Shown here in pieces: positions 26,125-36,491 of a DNA stretch of 36,491 nucleotides. Position 1 is the stretch's first letter, and each line of letters starts with the position of its first letter. Both the position numbers and the translations under genes were made by a program. Source of the DNA: Planctomycetota bacterium (lineage in GTDB: Bacteria > Planctomycetota > Phycisphaerae > FEN-1346); assembly GCA_016872895.1 (NCBI GenBank), contig VGYT01000007.1:1-36491 (forward strand), in the 5' to 3' direction. Under the pieces are notes generated by a model. It was not told the DNA's origin. It saw nothing but the letters and a program-made list of their open reading frames with translations, and did not search any database.

Positions 26125-26153
26125 ACATCGGCGCAGGCGCGGCGCCGCACGCG

Positions 26154-26275
26154 TTCAGCCGCGGCCACTACGGCCGCGGGCAGGTGTTTTGTGCGCCGCG
26201 CGGGCTTCGGCTCGCATAACTCGGCGTGGGGCAAGCGCTTAGCGCGCGGCGGGGGTCCGCGGGCGGCTGAAAAAC
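26154..26275. repeat. Diverged family B element
   Basis: GTTCAGCCGCGGCCACTACGGCCGCGG at the left and GGCTGAAAAACAG at the right, compare GTTTAGCC...GGCTAAACAACGG. Confidence 0.55.
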
Positions 26276-26420
26276 AGTTGACGCTGCGCCCCGCGCCGGA
26301 TACATTTGCCGAGTCCCCGGCCCGCCGCGCAGCGGGCCGGGGTTGCCACGGGGTCGCCCTGGCCGGCCACGGCACGAGCCGTGCCCGTGCCCTGGCGGGC
26401 CGGGCTGTCGGAGCAGGCTC

Positions 26421-27557
26421 TTGGCCGACGTAAGCCTCGAAAACGTGACGAAGGTGTTCCCGGGCGGCACGACGGCCGTCCAGGATTTCACCCTCGACAT
26501 CAGGAACCAGGAGTTCATCGTCCTGGTCGGTCCGTCGGGCTGCGGCAAGTCGACCACGCTGCGCATGGTGGCCGGGCTGGAGGAAATAACCGGCGGCACG
26601 ATCCGCATCGGCCGGCGCGTCGTAAACGACGTGCCCCCCAAGGACCGCGACATCGCCATGGTCTTCCAGAACTACGCCCTGTACCCGCACATGACGGTGT
26701 ACAAGAACATGGCGTTCGGGCTGAAGTTGCGGCGGTTCCCGAAGGACGAGATCGACCGGCGCGTGCGCGAGGCGGCCCGCATCCTGGGCATCGAGAACCT
26801 GATGGACCGCAAGCCCAAGGCCCTGTCGGGCGGTCAGCGGCAGCGCGTGGCCGTAGGAAGGGCCATCGTCCGCCAGCCGCAGGCCTTCCTCTTCGACGAG
26901 CCGCTGTCGAACCTCGACGCAAAACTCCGCGTCGAAATGCGGGCCGAACTGAAGCGCCTGCACCACCGCCTTCAGACCACCGTCATCTACGTCACGCACG
27001 ACCAGGCCGAGGCCATGACCCTGGGCGACCGCGTCGTCGTCATGAACGAGGGCCGCATCCAGCAGGTCGCCCCGCCCCTGGAAATCTACGACTACCCGGT
27101 CAACCGCTTCGTCGCGGGCTTCCTGGGGACGCCCGCGATGAACTTCGTTCCGGGGCGCCTCGCGCAGCAGGACGGCGGCACGTACTTCGAGGTGGCCGGC
27201 GCCAGGCTCCGCCTGCCGGCCGACAAGGCCGCCCGCGCCGCGGGCCACATCGGCCAGGAGGCCACGCTCGGCGTCAGGCCGGAAGATATCGGATACGCCG
27301 GCACCGGCAAGTTCGCCGGGCCCCGGAACATCCTGCCGGCCACCGTACGCGTCGTCGAGCCGCTGGGAGACGAGCAGATCGTCCATCTCTCCGGCCCCGG
27401 CGACGTGCCGATGGTCTGCAAACTGGACGCACACGTCAGGGTGGAGGTGGACCAGCGCATGGATGCGCACCTCGACCTGGCACGCGTCCACCTGTTCGAC
27501 GACCAGACCGGCTGCAACATCAGTTTGGAGCCTGAGCATGTAGCCCATGCCGGTTAA
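26421..27557 (+). CDS. ABC transporter ATP-binding protein, UgpC/MsmX/MalK type
   Basis: VGPSGCGKSTTLRMVAGLE, LSGGQRQRVAVGRAIVRQPQAFLFDEPLSNLD and YVTHDQAEAMTLGDR; TTG start inferred. Confidence 0.93.
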   Translation: MADVSLENVTKVFPGGTTAVQDFTLDIRNQEFIVLVGPSGCGKSTTLRMVAGLEEITGGTIRIGRRVVNDVPPKDRDIAMVFQNYALYPHMTVYKNMAFGLKLRRFPKDEIDRRVREAARILGIENLMDRKPKALSGGQRQRVAVGRAIVRQPQAFLFDEPLSNLDAKLRVEMRAELKRLHHRLQTTVIYVTHDQAEAMTLGDRVVVMNEGRIQQVAPPLEIYDYPVNRFVAGFLGTPAMNFVPGRLAQQDGGTYFEVAGARLRLPADKAARAAGHIGQEATLGVRPEDIGYAGTGKFAGPRNILPATVRVVEPLGDEQIVHLSGPGDVPMVCKLDAHVRVEVDQRMDAHLDLARVHLFDDQTGCNISLEPEHVAHAG

Positions 27558-27576
27558 CGGCGGCGAGGTGCGGCAG

Positions 27577-27631
27577 GGCCGCCCCATCCCGGGGCGGCCG
27601 AAAGTGGGTCTGGCCTCGGTCCCACTTTTTT
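27577..27631 (+). terminator. Tandem hairpins with T-tract downstream of the ABC ATPase
   Basis: GGCCGCCCC-atccc-GGGGCGGCC then AAAGTGGG...CCCACTTTTTT. Confidence 0.8.
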
Positions 27632-27746
27632 GTTTCTCAGGGACGGCTGAAGAACGGCGCGGCTACCGGCCACGGCACGAGGCGTACCCGTGCCAGGGCG
27701 GGCAACGGCGCACGGCATGGCGAAGCGGCAAGGAACGGTGAGGCCC

Positions 27747-29204
<1,458 letters not shown>

Positions 29205-29337
29205 GAGTTTTCGCCCAAAAAAGCCGCCCAAGCCGGCCCCGGCTTTGCCGGGGCAAAGCCCCGCTACGCCGGGGCAGGTCAAAAACCCGGCGGCCGGGCG
29301 CGGCAGGCACGCGCGGCCAGGGGCCGCGCCCGAATCA

Positions 29338-29363
29338 GAGCCGCGACCGTGAGGGAGCGGCGC
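29338..29363. repeat. Family A half-element in the nusA-infB spacer
   Basis: GAGCCGCGACCGTGAGGGAGCGGCGC. Confidence 0.8.
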
Positions 29364-29393
29364 CGTTGCTGTACGCGAGTGGAGGTATGACCT

Positions 29394-32294
29394 GTGCCGG
29401 TACGGATTTACGAACTCACGCGCGAGTTCAACCTGACGACGAAGGAAGTGCTGGCCGCCTGCCGCGAAGCCGGCCTCGTTGTGAAGTCGCACTCCAGCAC
29501 CATCGAAGACGACGAGGCCGCCATGGTCCGCCGCCGTCTCTCGGTGCTGGCGGGCGACACGGATGAGCCGGAGCGGGCGGCCGTGGCGGCGCCGCCGGAG
29601 CCGGCTGCGGCCCTTGCCCCGCCGCCTCCGCCGCCCGTGCCGCTGCCGTCGCCCGAAGAGCAACTGGCGCGCGCCCGCAGCATGCACGTGCTGCTGCCAA
29701 CGCGCGGCCCGATGAAACCGAAGGCCGAAGGGGCGAAGTTGCCCGGCCGCAGGCCGCCTCCCGCCCGGCCGGCCGCCGAGGCGCCCGCGCCCGCCCAGGC
29801 GGAGGCGCCCGCCGCCGAGGCCCCTGCGCAAGCGCCCCCCGGGGCGGCCGAAGCGGCCCCTGCCGCGGCCGTCGCCGAGGCGCCCTCGCCCGCCGCCGAA
29901 TCAGCCGCCGCGGCGGCCGAGGCGGGGGCCGCGGCCCCTGCGCAAGCGCCCGCCGGGCTTCGCCCTGGCGAAGCCGGGGCGGCCGAAGAAGCCGCCGCCG
30001 AGACTCGCGAGCGACTCCGCACCATCCGCAAGGCGCCCCGCCCGAAACTCGCTCCGAAGCCCAAACTTGCGCCCAGGCCGAAACTCGCCCCCAAGCCGGG
30101 GCCGCACCCGCAGGCCGTCAAGGAACCCGAAGCGCCACGGCCGCATCCGCAGGCCGTCGGCGTCGGCGCCCCGAAAAGAAAGAGGGCCGAGCCGAGGCGC
30201 CCGGAGAAGCCAAAGCCGCCCAAAGAGGCCGCCCGCGGCCCCGCGGCGCCGCCCGCGGCAGGCGCCCCCGGCGAGCGACGCACGCGCCGCCGCGGTCGAA
30301 AGGCCGCCGAAGAGGAAGCCGCAGAGGGCCTCCGAAAGGCCCAGGCCTTCCGCCGCCGCGAACGCATCCGCAAACGCGAAGACATGGAAGACGCCTCCGC
30401 CGCGGGCGACACCATCCTGTCGCCCACCACCGGCACCGAGCGGACGCGCATCGGGCGCGGCGGCCGCATCATCATGACCCGCCCCGCTACGCGCCCCGCC
30501 CCCCGCCCCCGCCCGCCCGCCGAGGGACCCAAGAAGGCCGCCGTCGAACTGCCTGTCACCGTCAAGAGCCTCTCCGCCGCACTCGGCGTCAAGGCCGGCG
30601 GCATCATCACCAAACTCATGGCCCAGGGCGCCCTGGCCACCGTCAACGACACCCTTACCGAGGAGCAGGCCCTGGAGATCGCCCTCGGATACGAAACGGA
30701 ACTCGAAATCCGCCGCCAACGCCGGCCCGAAGACGTCCTGCGCGACCTGGAATCGCAGCCCGACTCTCCCGAAGCCCTCCTGCCCCGATCCCCCGTCGTC
30801 GTATTCATGGGCCACGTGGACCACGGCAAGACCACACTCATGGACTACATACGCAAGTCTCACGTGGCGGCGGGCGAGGCCGGCGGTATAACGCAGCACA
30901 TCGGCGCGTACCGCGCCAAGGTGGGCGAGCGCTGGATCACCTTCCTCGACACGCCCGGACACGCCGCTTTCACCGCCATGCGCGCACGCGGCGCAAAGGT
31001 CACAGACGTGGCCGTCCTCGTCGTGGCCGCCGATGACGGCGTCATGCCGCAGACCGAGGAGGCCGTCAACCACGCGCGTGCGGCCGAGGTGCCCATCGTC
31101 GTCGCCATCAACAAGTGCGACCTGCCGCAGGCCAACCCACTGCGAGTCAAGCAGCAACTGGCCACCCTCGGCCTTCAGACCGAGGAGTGGGGCGGCAAGA
31201 CCATCTGCGCCGAGGTCAGCGCCACCACAGGCCAGAACGTCGACAAGTTGCTCGAATCGCTCCTCCTGGAAGCCGAGATGCGGGAACTCCGGGCCAACCC
31301 CGATCGCCCCGCCCTCGGCACAGTCATCGAGGCGCAACTGACCGAGGGCTTCGGCCCGCTGGCCACGCTCCTGGTGCAGAACGGCACGCTGCACACCGGC
31401 GACGTCGTCCTGGCCGGCACGGCCTACGGCCGCGTGCGGGTGCTGACGGACGAGACCAAGCGGCGGATGCGCGAGGCCGGCCCGGCCGTCCCCGTCCGCG
31501 TGGCCGGCCTGTCGGAGGTGCCGGAGGCCGGAGACCGATTCCACGTAGTCGAAGACCTCTCTCTCGCCAAGCAACTGGCCGAGGACCGCCAGCGCCAGCG
31601 CCGCCAGGCCGCCCTGGCCTTCGGCGCGGTGCCGCGAACCCTCGAGGCCGTCTTCCAGCGCATGACCGCAGCCAAGGTCAAGGAACTGCCCGTCATCATC
31701 AAGGCCGACGTCCAGGGCTCCGTAGAGGCCCTGCGAGAGAACCTCGAAAAAATCGAGCACCCGGAGGTCCGCGTCAGGGTCATCCACGCGGGCACAGGCG
31801 GCATAACCGAGAGCGACGTCCTGCTGGCCGACGCATCAAACGCCATCATCATCGGCTTCGGGGCGGTGCCCGACCCGCAGGCCCGCGTCCTGGCCGAGGC
31901 GCGCGGCGTGGATATCCGCCAGTACCAGATCATCTACGACGTGACCGACGACGTGCGCAAGGCCCTGGAAGGCATGCTCGCCCCGAAGGAGCAGGAACAC
32001 CGCCTGGGCGAGTGCAACGTCGTAAAGACCTTCAAAATCAGCCGCGTCGGAACCGTGGCCGGCTGCATGGTGACCGACGGCGTCATCGCGCGCAGCGCCC
32101 GCGTCCGCCTCGTCCGCGAGGGACGCATCGTGTTCACGGGCGCTATCCAGTCATTGAAACGCGTCAAGGACGACGCACGCGAGGTCCGCTCCGGGCAGGA
32201 GTGCGGCATCCACCTCGCCGGCTACAACGACGTCAAGGTCGGCGACCGCATCGAGGCGTTCGAGACGGTCTCCGTGGCCCGCACGTTGGAATAG
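29394..32294 (+). CDS. infB: Translation initiation factor IF-2
   Basis: GTG start with GGAGGT upstream; [36 protein letters not shown] and NKCDL. Confidence 0.97.
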   Translation: MPVRIYELTREFNLTTKEVLAACREAGLVVKSHSSTIEDDEAAMVRRRLSVLAGDTDEPERAAVAAPPEPAAALAPPPPPPVPLPSPEEQLARARSMHVLLPTRGPMKPKAEGAKLPGRRPPPARPAAEAPAPAQAEAPAAEAPAQAPPGAAEAAPAAAVAEAPSPAAESAAAAAEAGAAAPAQAPAGLRPGEAGAAEEAAAETRERLRTIRKAPRPKLAPKPKLAPRPKLAPKPGPHPQAVKEPEAPRPHPQAVGVGAPKRKRAEPRRPEKPKPPKEAARGPAAPPAAGAPGERRTRRRGRKAAEEEAAEGLRKAQAFRRRERIRKREDMEDASAAGDTILSPTTGTERTRIGRGGRIIMTRPATRPAPRPRPPAEGPKKAAVELPVTVKSLSAALGVKAGGIITKLMAQGALATVNDTLTEEQALEIALGYETELEIRRQRRPEDVLRDLESQPDSPEALLPRSPVVVFMGHVDHGKTTLMDYIRKSHVAAGEAGGITQHIGAYRAKVGERWITFLDTPGHAAFTAMRARGAKVTDVAVLVVAADDGVMPQTEEAVNHARAAEVPIVVAINKCDLPQANPLRVKQQLATLGLQTEEWGGKTICAEVSATTGQNVDKLLESLLLEAEMRELRANPDRPALGTVIEAQLTEGFGPLATLLVQNGTLHTGDVVLAGTAYGRVRVLTDETKRRMREAGPAVPVRVAGLSEVPEAGDRFHVVEDLSLAKQLAEDRQRQRRQAALAFGAVPRTLEAVFQRMTAAKVKELPVIIKADVQGSVEALRENLEKIEHPEVRVRVIHAGTGGITESDVLLADASNAIIIGFGAVPDPQARVLAEARGVDIRQYQIIYDVTDDVRKALEGMLAPKEQEHRLGECNVVKTFKISRVGTVAGCMVTDGVIARSARVRLVREGRIVFTGAIQSLKRVKDDAREVRSGQECGIHLAGYNDVKVGDRIEAFETVSVARTLE

Positions 32295-32346
32295 TGGTGC
32301 GCCAACATCGTTCTCGCGGGGGTCGTTCGCGCCGGGGTGCATATCA

Positions 32347-32418
32347 GAGCCGCGACCGTAAGGGAGCGGTGCCGTGGGGCTGCGTGCACAACTGCACCGC
32401 TCCTTACGGTCGCGGCTC
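32347..32418. repeat. Family A element, near-perfect 25/26 inverted repeat
   Basis: GAGCCGCGACCGTAAGGGAGCGGTGC ... GCACCGCTCCTTACGGTCGCGGCTC. Confidence 0.93.
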
Positions 32419-32463
32419 CGATTCGGTCCCGGCTGGTCTCATGGCGAGGCACAATCCAATCAC

Positions 32464-32745
32464 ATGATAGTCGGCGTGCTCCAGATGCGGATCCTCATCC
32501 GCGACGCGATGAGCCTGAAGGACAAGAGGCGCGTCGTCCACGGCCTGCGGGACCGCATCCGCAACGATTTCAACGTCTCCGTAAGCGAGGTCGGCGCGCT
32601 TGACCGCCGCCAGGCCGCCGTCCTCGGCGTCGCCCTGGCCACCAACGACCAGGCCTTCGCCGACCGGGTGCTCGCAAAGGTGCTGGACCTCGTCCGCCGC
32701 ACGCCCGGCGCGGAACTCGTTGACTACGAATTGGAATTTCTATAG
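32464..32745 (+). CDS. ylxP: DUF503 / YlxP family protein
   Basis: MIVGVLQMRILIRDAMSLKDKRRVVHGLRDRIRNDFNVSVSEVG; located between infB and rbfA. Confidence 0.9.
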   Translation: MIVGVLQMRILIRDAMSLKDKRRVVHGLRDRIRNDFNVSVSEVGALDRRQAAVLGVALATNDQAFADRVLAKVLDLVRRTPGAELVDYELEFL

Positions 32746-32902
32746 AACTTTGCCATGCCGCCTTCCGGGGCAAAGGGCCGCCGCAGCCTGCGCACACCAC
32801 TCACCTGTTTTTGCGCGGCGGTTCTCCTGAACGGCCGCGATTTCAGGATGTTTCGGGCCGGCGGCCAGTCGGGAGACCCACCACGCAAAGGGGCGCTGCG
32901 GC

Positions 32903-33310
32903 CTATTCGGGCGAGAGCAGCCGCAACTTGGGGAAACAGGTCCTATAGCGCGAGGCGTCGCGCGTCAGGAGCGCCATCTTCTCCACCGCTGCATGCGCTC
33001 CGATGAAGAAGTCCGGCAAGGTGGAGCGCTTCTTTCCGCCGCCCTCGCGGTACTTTAGAAAACACTTGCCCGCCAGGAACGCCGCCTCCGGCGGGATGGG
33101 CCGACGCTCGACCATCGTTTCGGGCAGGGCCGCGTCCAGGTCTTCGATGCGGTCGAAGCCGATGGAGACCTCGGCGTAGATGATCGGGTTGATGACCAGG
33201 ATATGGTCCTGGGCACACTCCTGGAGCGAGCGGCTGGACCGCTCAAACCATGCCGGGTCCTCCGTCAGGACGTCCAGGAGGACGTTGGAATCCACCATCA
33301 CGTCGGGCAT
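32903..33310 (-). CDS. vapC: PIN-domain VapC-type toxin
   Basis: MVDSNVLLDVLTEDPAWFERS, LPDFFIGAHAAVEKMALLTRDASRYRTCFP; TGATG overlap with the antitoxin. Confidence 0.92.
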   Translation of the reverse strand: MPDVMVDSNVLLDVLTEDPAWFERSSRSLQECAQDHILVINPIIYAEVSIGFDRIEDLDAALPETMVERRPIPPEAAFLAGKCFLKYREGGGKKRSTLPDFFIGAHAAVEKMALLTRDASRYRTCFPKLRLLSPE

Positions 33311-33537
33311 CAGTCACCCCGCGTCAGGGCCATGATGTCGTTTGTGGACAGGCGGCCCGTCGCCCGACCTCGCATCGCGGCAACGAGTTTTGCACCCCGC
33401 CGCCGCGTCTTGGCGGACTTTCTGAGGATGACGTCCTTGCCGCTGACGACGAATTCCACGTCCGTGTTGGGCAAGAGGCCGGTCTTGCGGCGGATGCGGA
33501 TGGGGATGGTCACCTGGCCCTTATCGGTCACTCGCAT
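33310..33537 (-). CDS. vapB: AbrB/MazE-type VapB antitoxin
   Basis: MRVTDKGQVTIPIRIRRKTGLLPNTDVEFVVSGKDVIL swapped-hairpin AbrB motif. Confidence 0.92.
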   Translation of the reverse strand: MRVTDKGQVTIPIRIRRKTGLLPNTDVEFVVSGKDVILRKSAKTRRRGAKLVAAMRGRATGRLSTNDIMALTRGD

Positions 33538-33559
33538 GTCAGGCTCCTCCTCCCGAACG

Positions 33560-33603
33560 ATTCCTACCTTGAGAAATCTTACCTCATGAAGTAGGAATGT
33601 CAA
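33560..33603 (-). promoter_or_regulatory. vapBC promoter with overlapping palindromic operator
   Basis: Minus strand TTGACA (33598-33603)-N16-TAAGAT (33576-33581); plus strand inverted repeat ATTCCTAC/GTAGGAAT at 33560-33567 and 33591-33598. Confidence 0.65.
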
Positions 33604-33741
33604 GGGAAAAGCATGCGGGGAAAGGGGACGGGGGTTCCGGCCCCTTTTTCTTGGGGGGCGGCGGGCAAGACCGCCGGTTCGATGGTTGCCAACGCAGCGA
33701 CAGAGGATATAATTGCGTCCGAAGACTTCAAGGGGTTCAGC

Positions 33742-34248
33742 ATGGACGAGCCGCGAGGTGCCAGCCGACGAAGCCGACGCGTCGCAAGCGTCATACGCGA
33801 GGTCGTCTCCCGCGAACTCGTCACGGGCCTGAGCGACCCGCGCCTGACGCTCGTAACGGTCACGGGCGTCGAACTCTCGGCCGACCTGAGGTTCGCCGAC
33901 GTCCGCGTCTCCGTCATGGGCGACGAAAGGGCCCAGCAGGAGTGCTTCCGCGCAATCCGACACGCGCACGGCCGCCTACAGGAGAAGGTGGCCGAGGCCC
34001 TGGTCCTTAAGTTCATCCCCGCCCTGCGGTTCCACCTGGACCAGTCGGTGAAGCAATCGGTGGCCCTGAGTGCGCTGATTGCAAAGGCCCGGGCCGAGGA
34101 CGAGGCCCGCCGGGCGGACCGCATCCGCCGCGGCGTCGAGCCCCCGGCGGAACTCCCCCCCCTTGAGGAGTCGCCGCCCGTGCCCGCGCCAACTGTGAAG
34201 CCCGAAGCCCGAAACCCGAATCCCGAATCAAACGGCAAGCCCGAATGA
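33742..34248 (+). CDS. rbfA: Ribosome-binding factor A
   Basis: SRRVASVIREVVSRELVTGLSDPRLTLVTVTGVELSADLRFADVRVSVMGD. Confidence 0.9.
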   Translation: MDEPRGASRRSRRVASVIREVVSRELVTGLSDPRLTLVTVTGVELSADLRFADVRVSVMGDERAQQECFRAIRHAHGRLQEKVAEALVLKFIPALRFHLDQSVKQSVALSALIAKARAEDEARRADRIRRGVEPPAELPPLEESPPVPAPTVKPEARNPNPESNGKPE

Positions 34249-34327
34249 AGCAAAACAACGGCACGGCATGGGGGTTTGATTATTGCAGTTTGGTGTTTCA
34301 TTCGGATCTCGGGTTTTGGGTTTGACA
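34201..34327. repeat. Family F element: CCCGAAN repeats with inverted right arm, covering the rbfA 3' end
   Basis: CCCGAAG CCCGAAA CCCGAAT CCCGAAT; CCGAATGAA/TTTCATTCGG; right arm TCGGATCTCGGGTTTTGGGTTTG. Confidence 0.85.
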
Positions 34328-34374
34328 CTACTCTGACCCGCCGCGGCCACAGGAAGGAGAACGAAGGAAGCACG

Positions 34375-35199
34375 ATGCCGAACTTTACGGACAAGATGAA
34401 ACGCCTGGAGCGTGTGCGGCAGGCGCTGCGGCGCCGGTACGGCGAAGCGCTGCCCGCCGCGGTCACGCACCCGGTGGAGCACGCGATGCGGGCCATCCTC
34501 TCGGAGGAGGCCACAACCGAGCAGGTTGAGCAGGCCATGGGGCGCATCCGCGCGCACTTCGTCGACCTTAACGACCTGCGCGTCAGCCGCCCGCCGGAAA
34601 TCCGCGACGTCCTCGGCGCGAACTTCCCCCGCTCCGGACACAAGGCCAGGGTCATCCCGCGCCTCCTCGACCAGGTCTTCAAGCAGTACAACAGCATGGT
34701 GTGGGACTTCCTGGAGAAAATGGGCAAGATCGAATCGCGGGCGTACTTCGAGAAACTGGAGGACGTCCGCCCGTTCATCGCCGCCGTCATGGCCAGGGAT
34801 TGCTGCGGGGCGCACGCCTTCCCGGTCGATAACGATGTGGCACGCGTCCTGGGCCGGCTGGGCATCCTGAACCCGGCGAAGGAGTCGGAGGTTCAGATGC
34901 AGGCCTTCCTGGAGCGGGCCGTCAAGGCCAGCCGCGCGCACGAGGCGCACTGGCTCGTCAAGTACCTGGCCGAGGAGTTGTGCGTGGTCGCCGCGCCGCG
35001 CTGCGCCCTGTGCGCGCTCCGGAAGGCGTGCCCGTCGGCGGTGCTGCCGTCGCGCGGCAAGAAACGGGCGAAGCAGCAGCCGCTCTCCGTAAGGGAGCGG
35101 CGCCGTCGGCTGCGCGCGCAACTGCACCGCTCCCTCACGGAGAGCGGCTCTGATACGGCGGCGAAGAAGGCCAGGCCCGCCCCACGCAGAAAACGCTGA
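34375..35199 (+). CDS. Endonuclease III-like [4Fe-4S] protein (divergent HhH-GPD paralogue)
   Basis: C-x6-C-x2-C-x5-C cluster motif [43 protein letters not shown]. Confidence 0.8.
   Translation: MPNFTDKMKRLERVRQALRRRYGEALPAAVTHPVEHAMRAILSEEATTEQVEQAMGRIRAHFVDLNDLRVSRPPEIRDVLGANFPRSGHKARVIPRLLDQVFKQYNSMVWDFLEKMGKIESRAYFEKLEDVRPFIAAVMARDCCGAHAFPVDNDVARVLGRLGILNPAKESEVQMQAFLERAVKASRAHEAHWLVKYLAEELCVVAAPRCALCALRKACPSAVLPSRGKKRAKQQPLSVRERRRRLRAQLHRSLTESGSDTAAKKARPAPRRKR
35079..35152. repeat. Family A element inside the EndoIII-like CDS
   Basis: GCCGCTCTCCGTAAGGGAGCGGCGCC...GCACCGCTCCCTCACGGAGAGCGGC; loop shared with 32347-32418. Confidence 0.93.
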
Positions 35200-35231
35200 C
35201 GGCGGCCGCGGCAAGCGTGCCGCCTTCCGCA

Positions 35232-35311
35232 CGGCGGGTCGGCACACCCGCCGCGCACCGATGGGGGAATCAGCCCCGGAGTTGGCGCGGCGGGTCTCCT
35301 GACCCGCCGCG
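35232..35311. repeat. Two family D palindromes upstream of hisG
   Basis: CGGCGGGTcggcacACCCGCCG and GCGCGGCGGGTCtcctGACCCGCCGCG. Confidence 0.85.
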
Positions 35312-35328
35312 ACGCGCGAGATAACGCC

Positions 35329-36276
35329 ATGACCCAACAGCCGAAGATGAAGATTCTGAAACTGGGCCTCCCGAAGGGCAGCCTCGAACGGGCCACCCTG
35401 GACCTGATGGCCCGCGCGGGCTACGACGTCCAGGTCTCCGAGCGGTCCTACGAGCCGCGCATCGACGACCCCGACATCCAGGTCGTCATGCTCCGCGCAC
35501 AGGAGATGAGCCGCTACGTCGAACTCGGCGCCCTCGACGCCGGCCTCACGGGCAAAGACTGGATCGCCGAGAACGCCTCCAAGGTCCACGTCGTGGCGGA
35601 CCTTGTGTACGCCAAGGCGAGCATGGCCTGCGTCCGCTGGGTCCTGGCGGTCCCCGAAGAGAGCCGCGTCAGGAAGCCCGAGGACCTCAAGGGCCGCCGG
35701 GTGGCCACCGAACTGGTCAAGGTTACCAAGCGCTACTTCCGCGACCGCGGCGTCAAGGTGCGCGTGGAGTTCTCGTACGGGGCCACCGAGATCAAGCCGG
35801 GCCTGTCCGGGGCGCGCCACCTGGACGAGGGCGGGTGGGCCGGCGAGGAGGTCAAGGCACGCCTCGTGGACGCCATCGTGGACGTGACGGAGACGGGCTC
35901 CAGCCTGCGGGCCCACCGCCTGCGCATCGTGGACACCGTCATGGAGTCCAACACCCAACTCATCGCCAACAAGGCCGCGTGGAAGGACCCCTGGAAACGG
36001 GCCAGAATCGAGAACCTGGCCATGCTCCTCAAGGCCGCCATCGACGCCAGGGAACTCGTCGGCCTGAAGATGAACGTGCCCCCCGACTGCAAGGACAGGA
36101 TTGTCGCCATGCTCCCGGCAGAAAAGAGCCCCACCGTGAGCACCCTTGTCGGGTCCGCCTGGTGCGCAATTGAAGTCATCCTGCCCGCCGCCAGGGAACG
36201 CGAACTCGTGCCCCAGTTGAAGCGCGCGGGGGCGACGGGTATTATTGTTTATCCCCTGAACAAGGTCGTTCATTAG
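35329..36276 (+). CDS. hisG: ATP phosphoribosyltransferase (long form, with C-terminal regulatory domain)
   Basis: [63 protein letters not shown] and C-terminal [15 protein letters not shown]. Confidence 0.94.
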   Translation: MTQQPKMKILKLGLPKGSLERATLDLMARAGYDVQVSERSYEPRIDDPDIQVVMLRAQEMSRYVELGALDAGLTGKDWIAENASKVHVVADLVYAKASMACVRWVLAVPEESRVRKPEDLKGRRVATELVKVTKRYFRDRGVKVRVEFSYGATEIKPGLSGARHLDEGGWAGEEVKARLVDAIVDVTETGSSLRAHRLRIVDTVMESNTQLIANKAAWKDPWKRARIENLAMLLKAAIDARELVGLKMNVPPDCKDRIVAMLPAEKSPTVSTLVGSAWCAIEVILPAARERELVPQLKRAGATGIIVYPLNKVVH

Positions 36277-36298
36277 CGTTGCAGGAGTCGGCGTGCCG

Positions 36299-36491
36299 AT
36301 GCGTATGTGCCTTATCCTGCTCGTGCTGTTGAGCCTGCCGGCGCCGGCTGCCGCCTTCGCCGGCGCGCCGGCCGCGCCGCAGGCCGCCCCTGCGTCCGCC
36401 GGCGCAGGGCCGCCGGCGGGCGATCCTGCATCCCCAGGCGAGGCCGCGCCCGCCCCCCGCTACTGCGCGCCGGAAACCTGGGGCCCCGAGC
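36299..36491 (+). CDS. Secreted or lipid-anchored hypothetical protein, truncated by the window end
   Basis: Signal-peptide-like MRMCLILLVLLSLPAPAAAFA; GCAGGAG upstream; open to the window edge. Confidence 0.55.
   Translation, partial: MRMCLILLVLLSLPAPAAAFAGAPAAPQAAPASAGAGPPAGDPASPGEAAPAPRYCAPETWGPE

Noticed and set aside
29901-31787. 628-aa minus-strand ORF opposite infB
   Set aside because: Shadow ORF; infB on the plus strand is certain.
34228-36273. 681-aa minus-strand ORF opposite the EndoIII-like gene and hisG
   Set aside because: Shadow ORF spanning two genuine genes and their spacer.

Overview
High-GC window with gene content and order consistent with a planctomycete-like bacterium (taxonomy is inference). 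I assign about 25 protein-coding genes. Left part: ispE-spoVG (minus), a DedA/VTT membrane protein, AMMECR1, a discoidin/NPCBM-type glycosidase-like protein (minus), folC (minus), a conserved hypothetical membrane protein, aroB, dprA, an alkaline-phosphatase-superfamily protein (minus), a BNR-repeat protein, a GH1 beta-glucosidase (minus), and a macro-domain/comB pair. Right part: an SGNH+TPR protein, a DUF4416 protein, a WecA/MraY-type transferase, an O-antigen-ligase-like TPR protein, an ACT-domain protein, an unlisted 29-aa membrane microprotein, a TM1367-like cyclophilin-fold protein, a UgpC/MsmX ABC ATPase, nusA, infB, ylxP (DUF503), a vapBC module (minus), rbfA, an endonuclease III-like paralogue, hisG and a truncated secreted protein. 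I saw no rRNA, tRNA or CRISPR array. The most unusual signal is a high density of short dispersed inverted-repeat elements in at least five families. They lie between genes, supply stop codons and C-termini (aroB, comB, rbfA, a WecA-like gene), and sit in frame inside genes (ispE, the O-antigen ligase, the phosphatase, the EndoIII paralogue). One class consists of degenerate 7-8 nt tandem repeats, often arranged as two inverted arms around a short loop. No transposase or RAYT gene is visible in the window to explain them. All calls come from reading the sequence; no homology search or folding was run.
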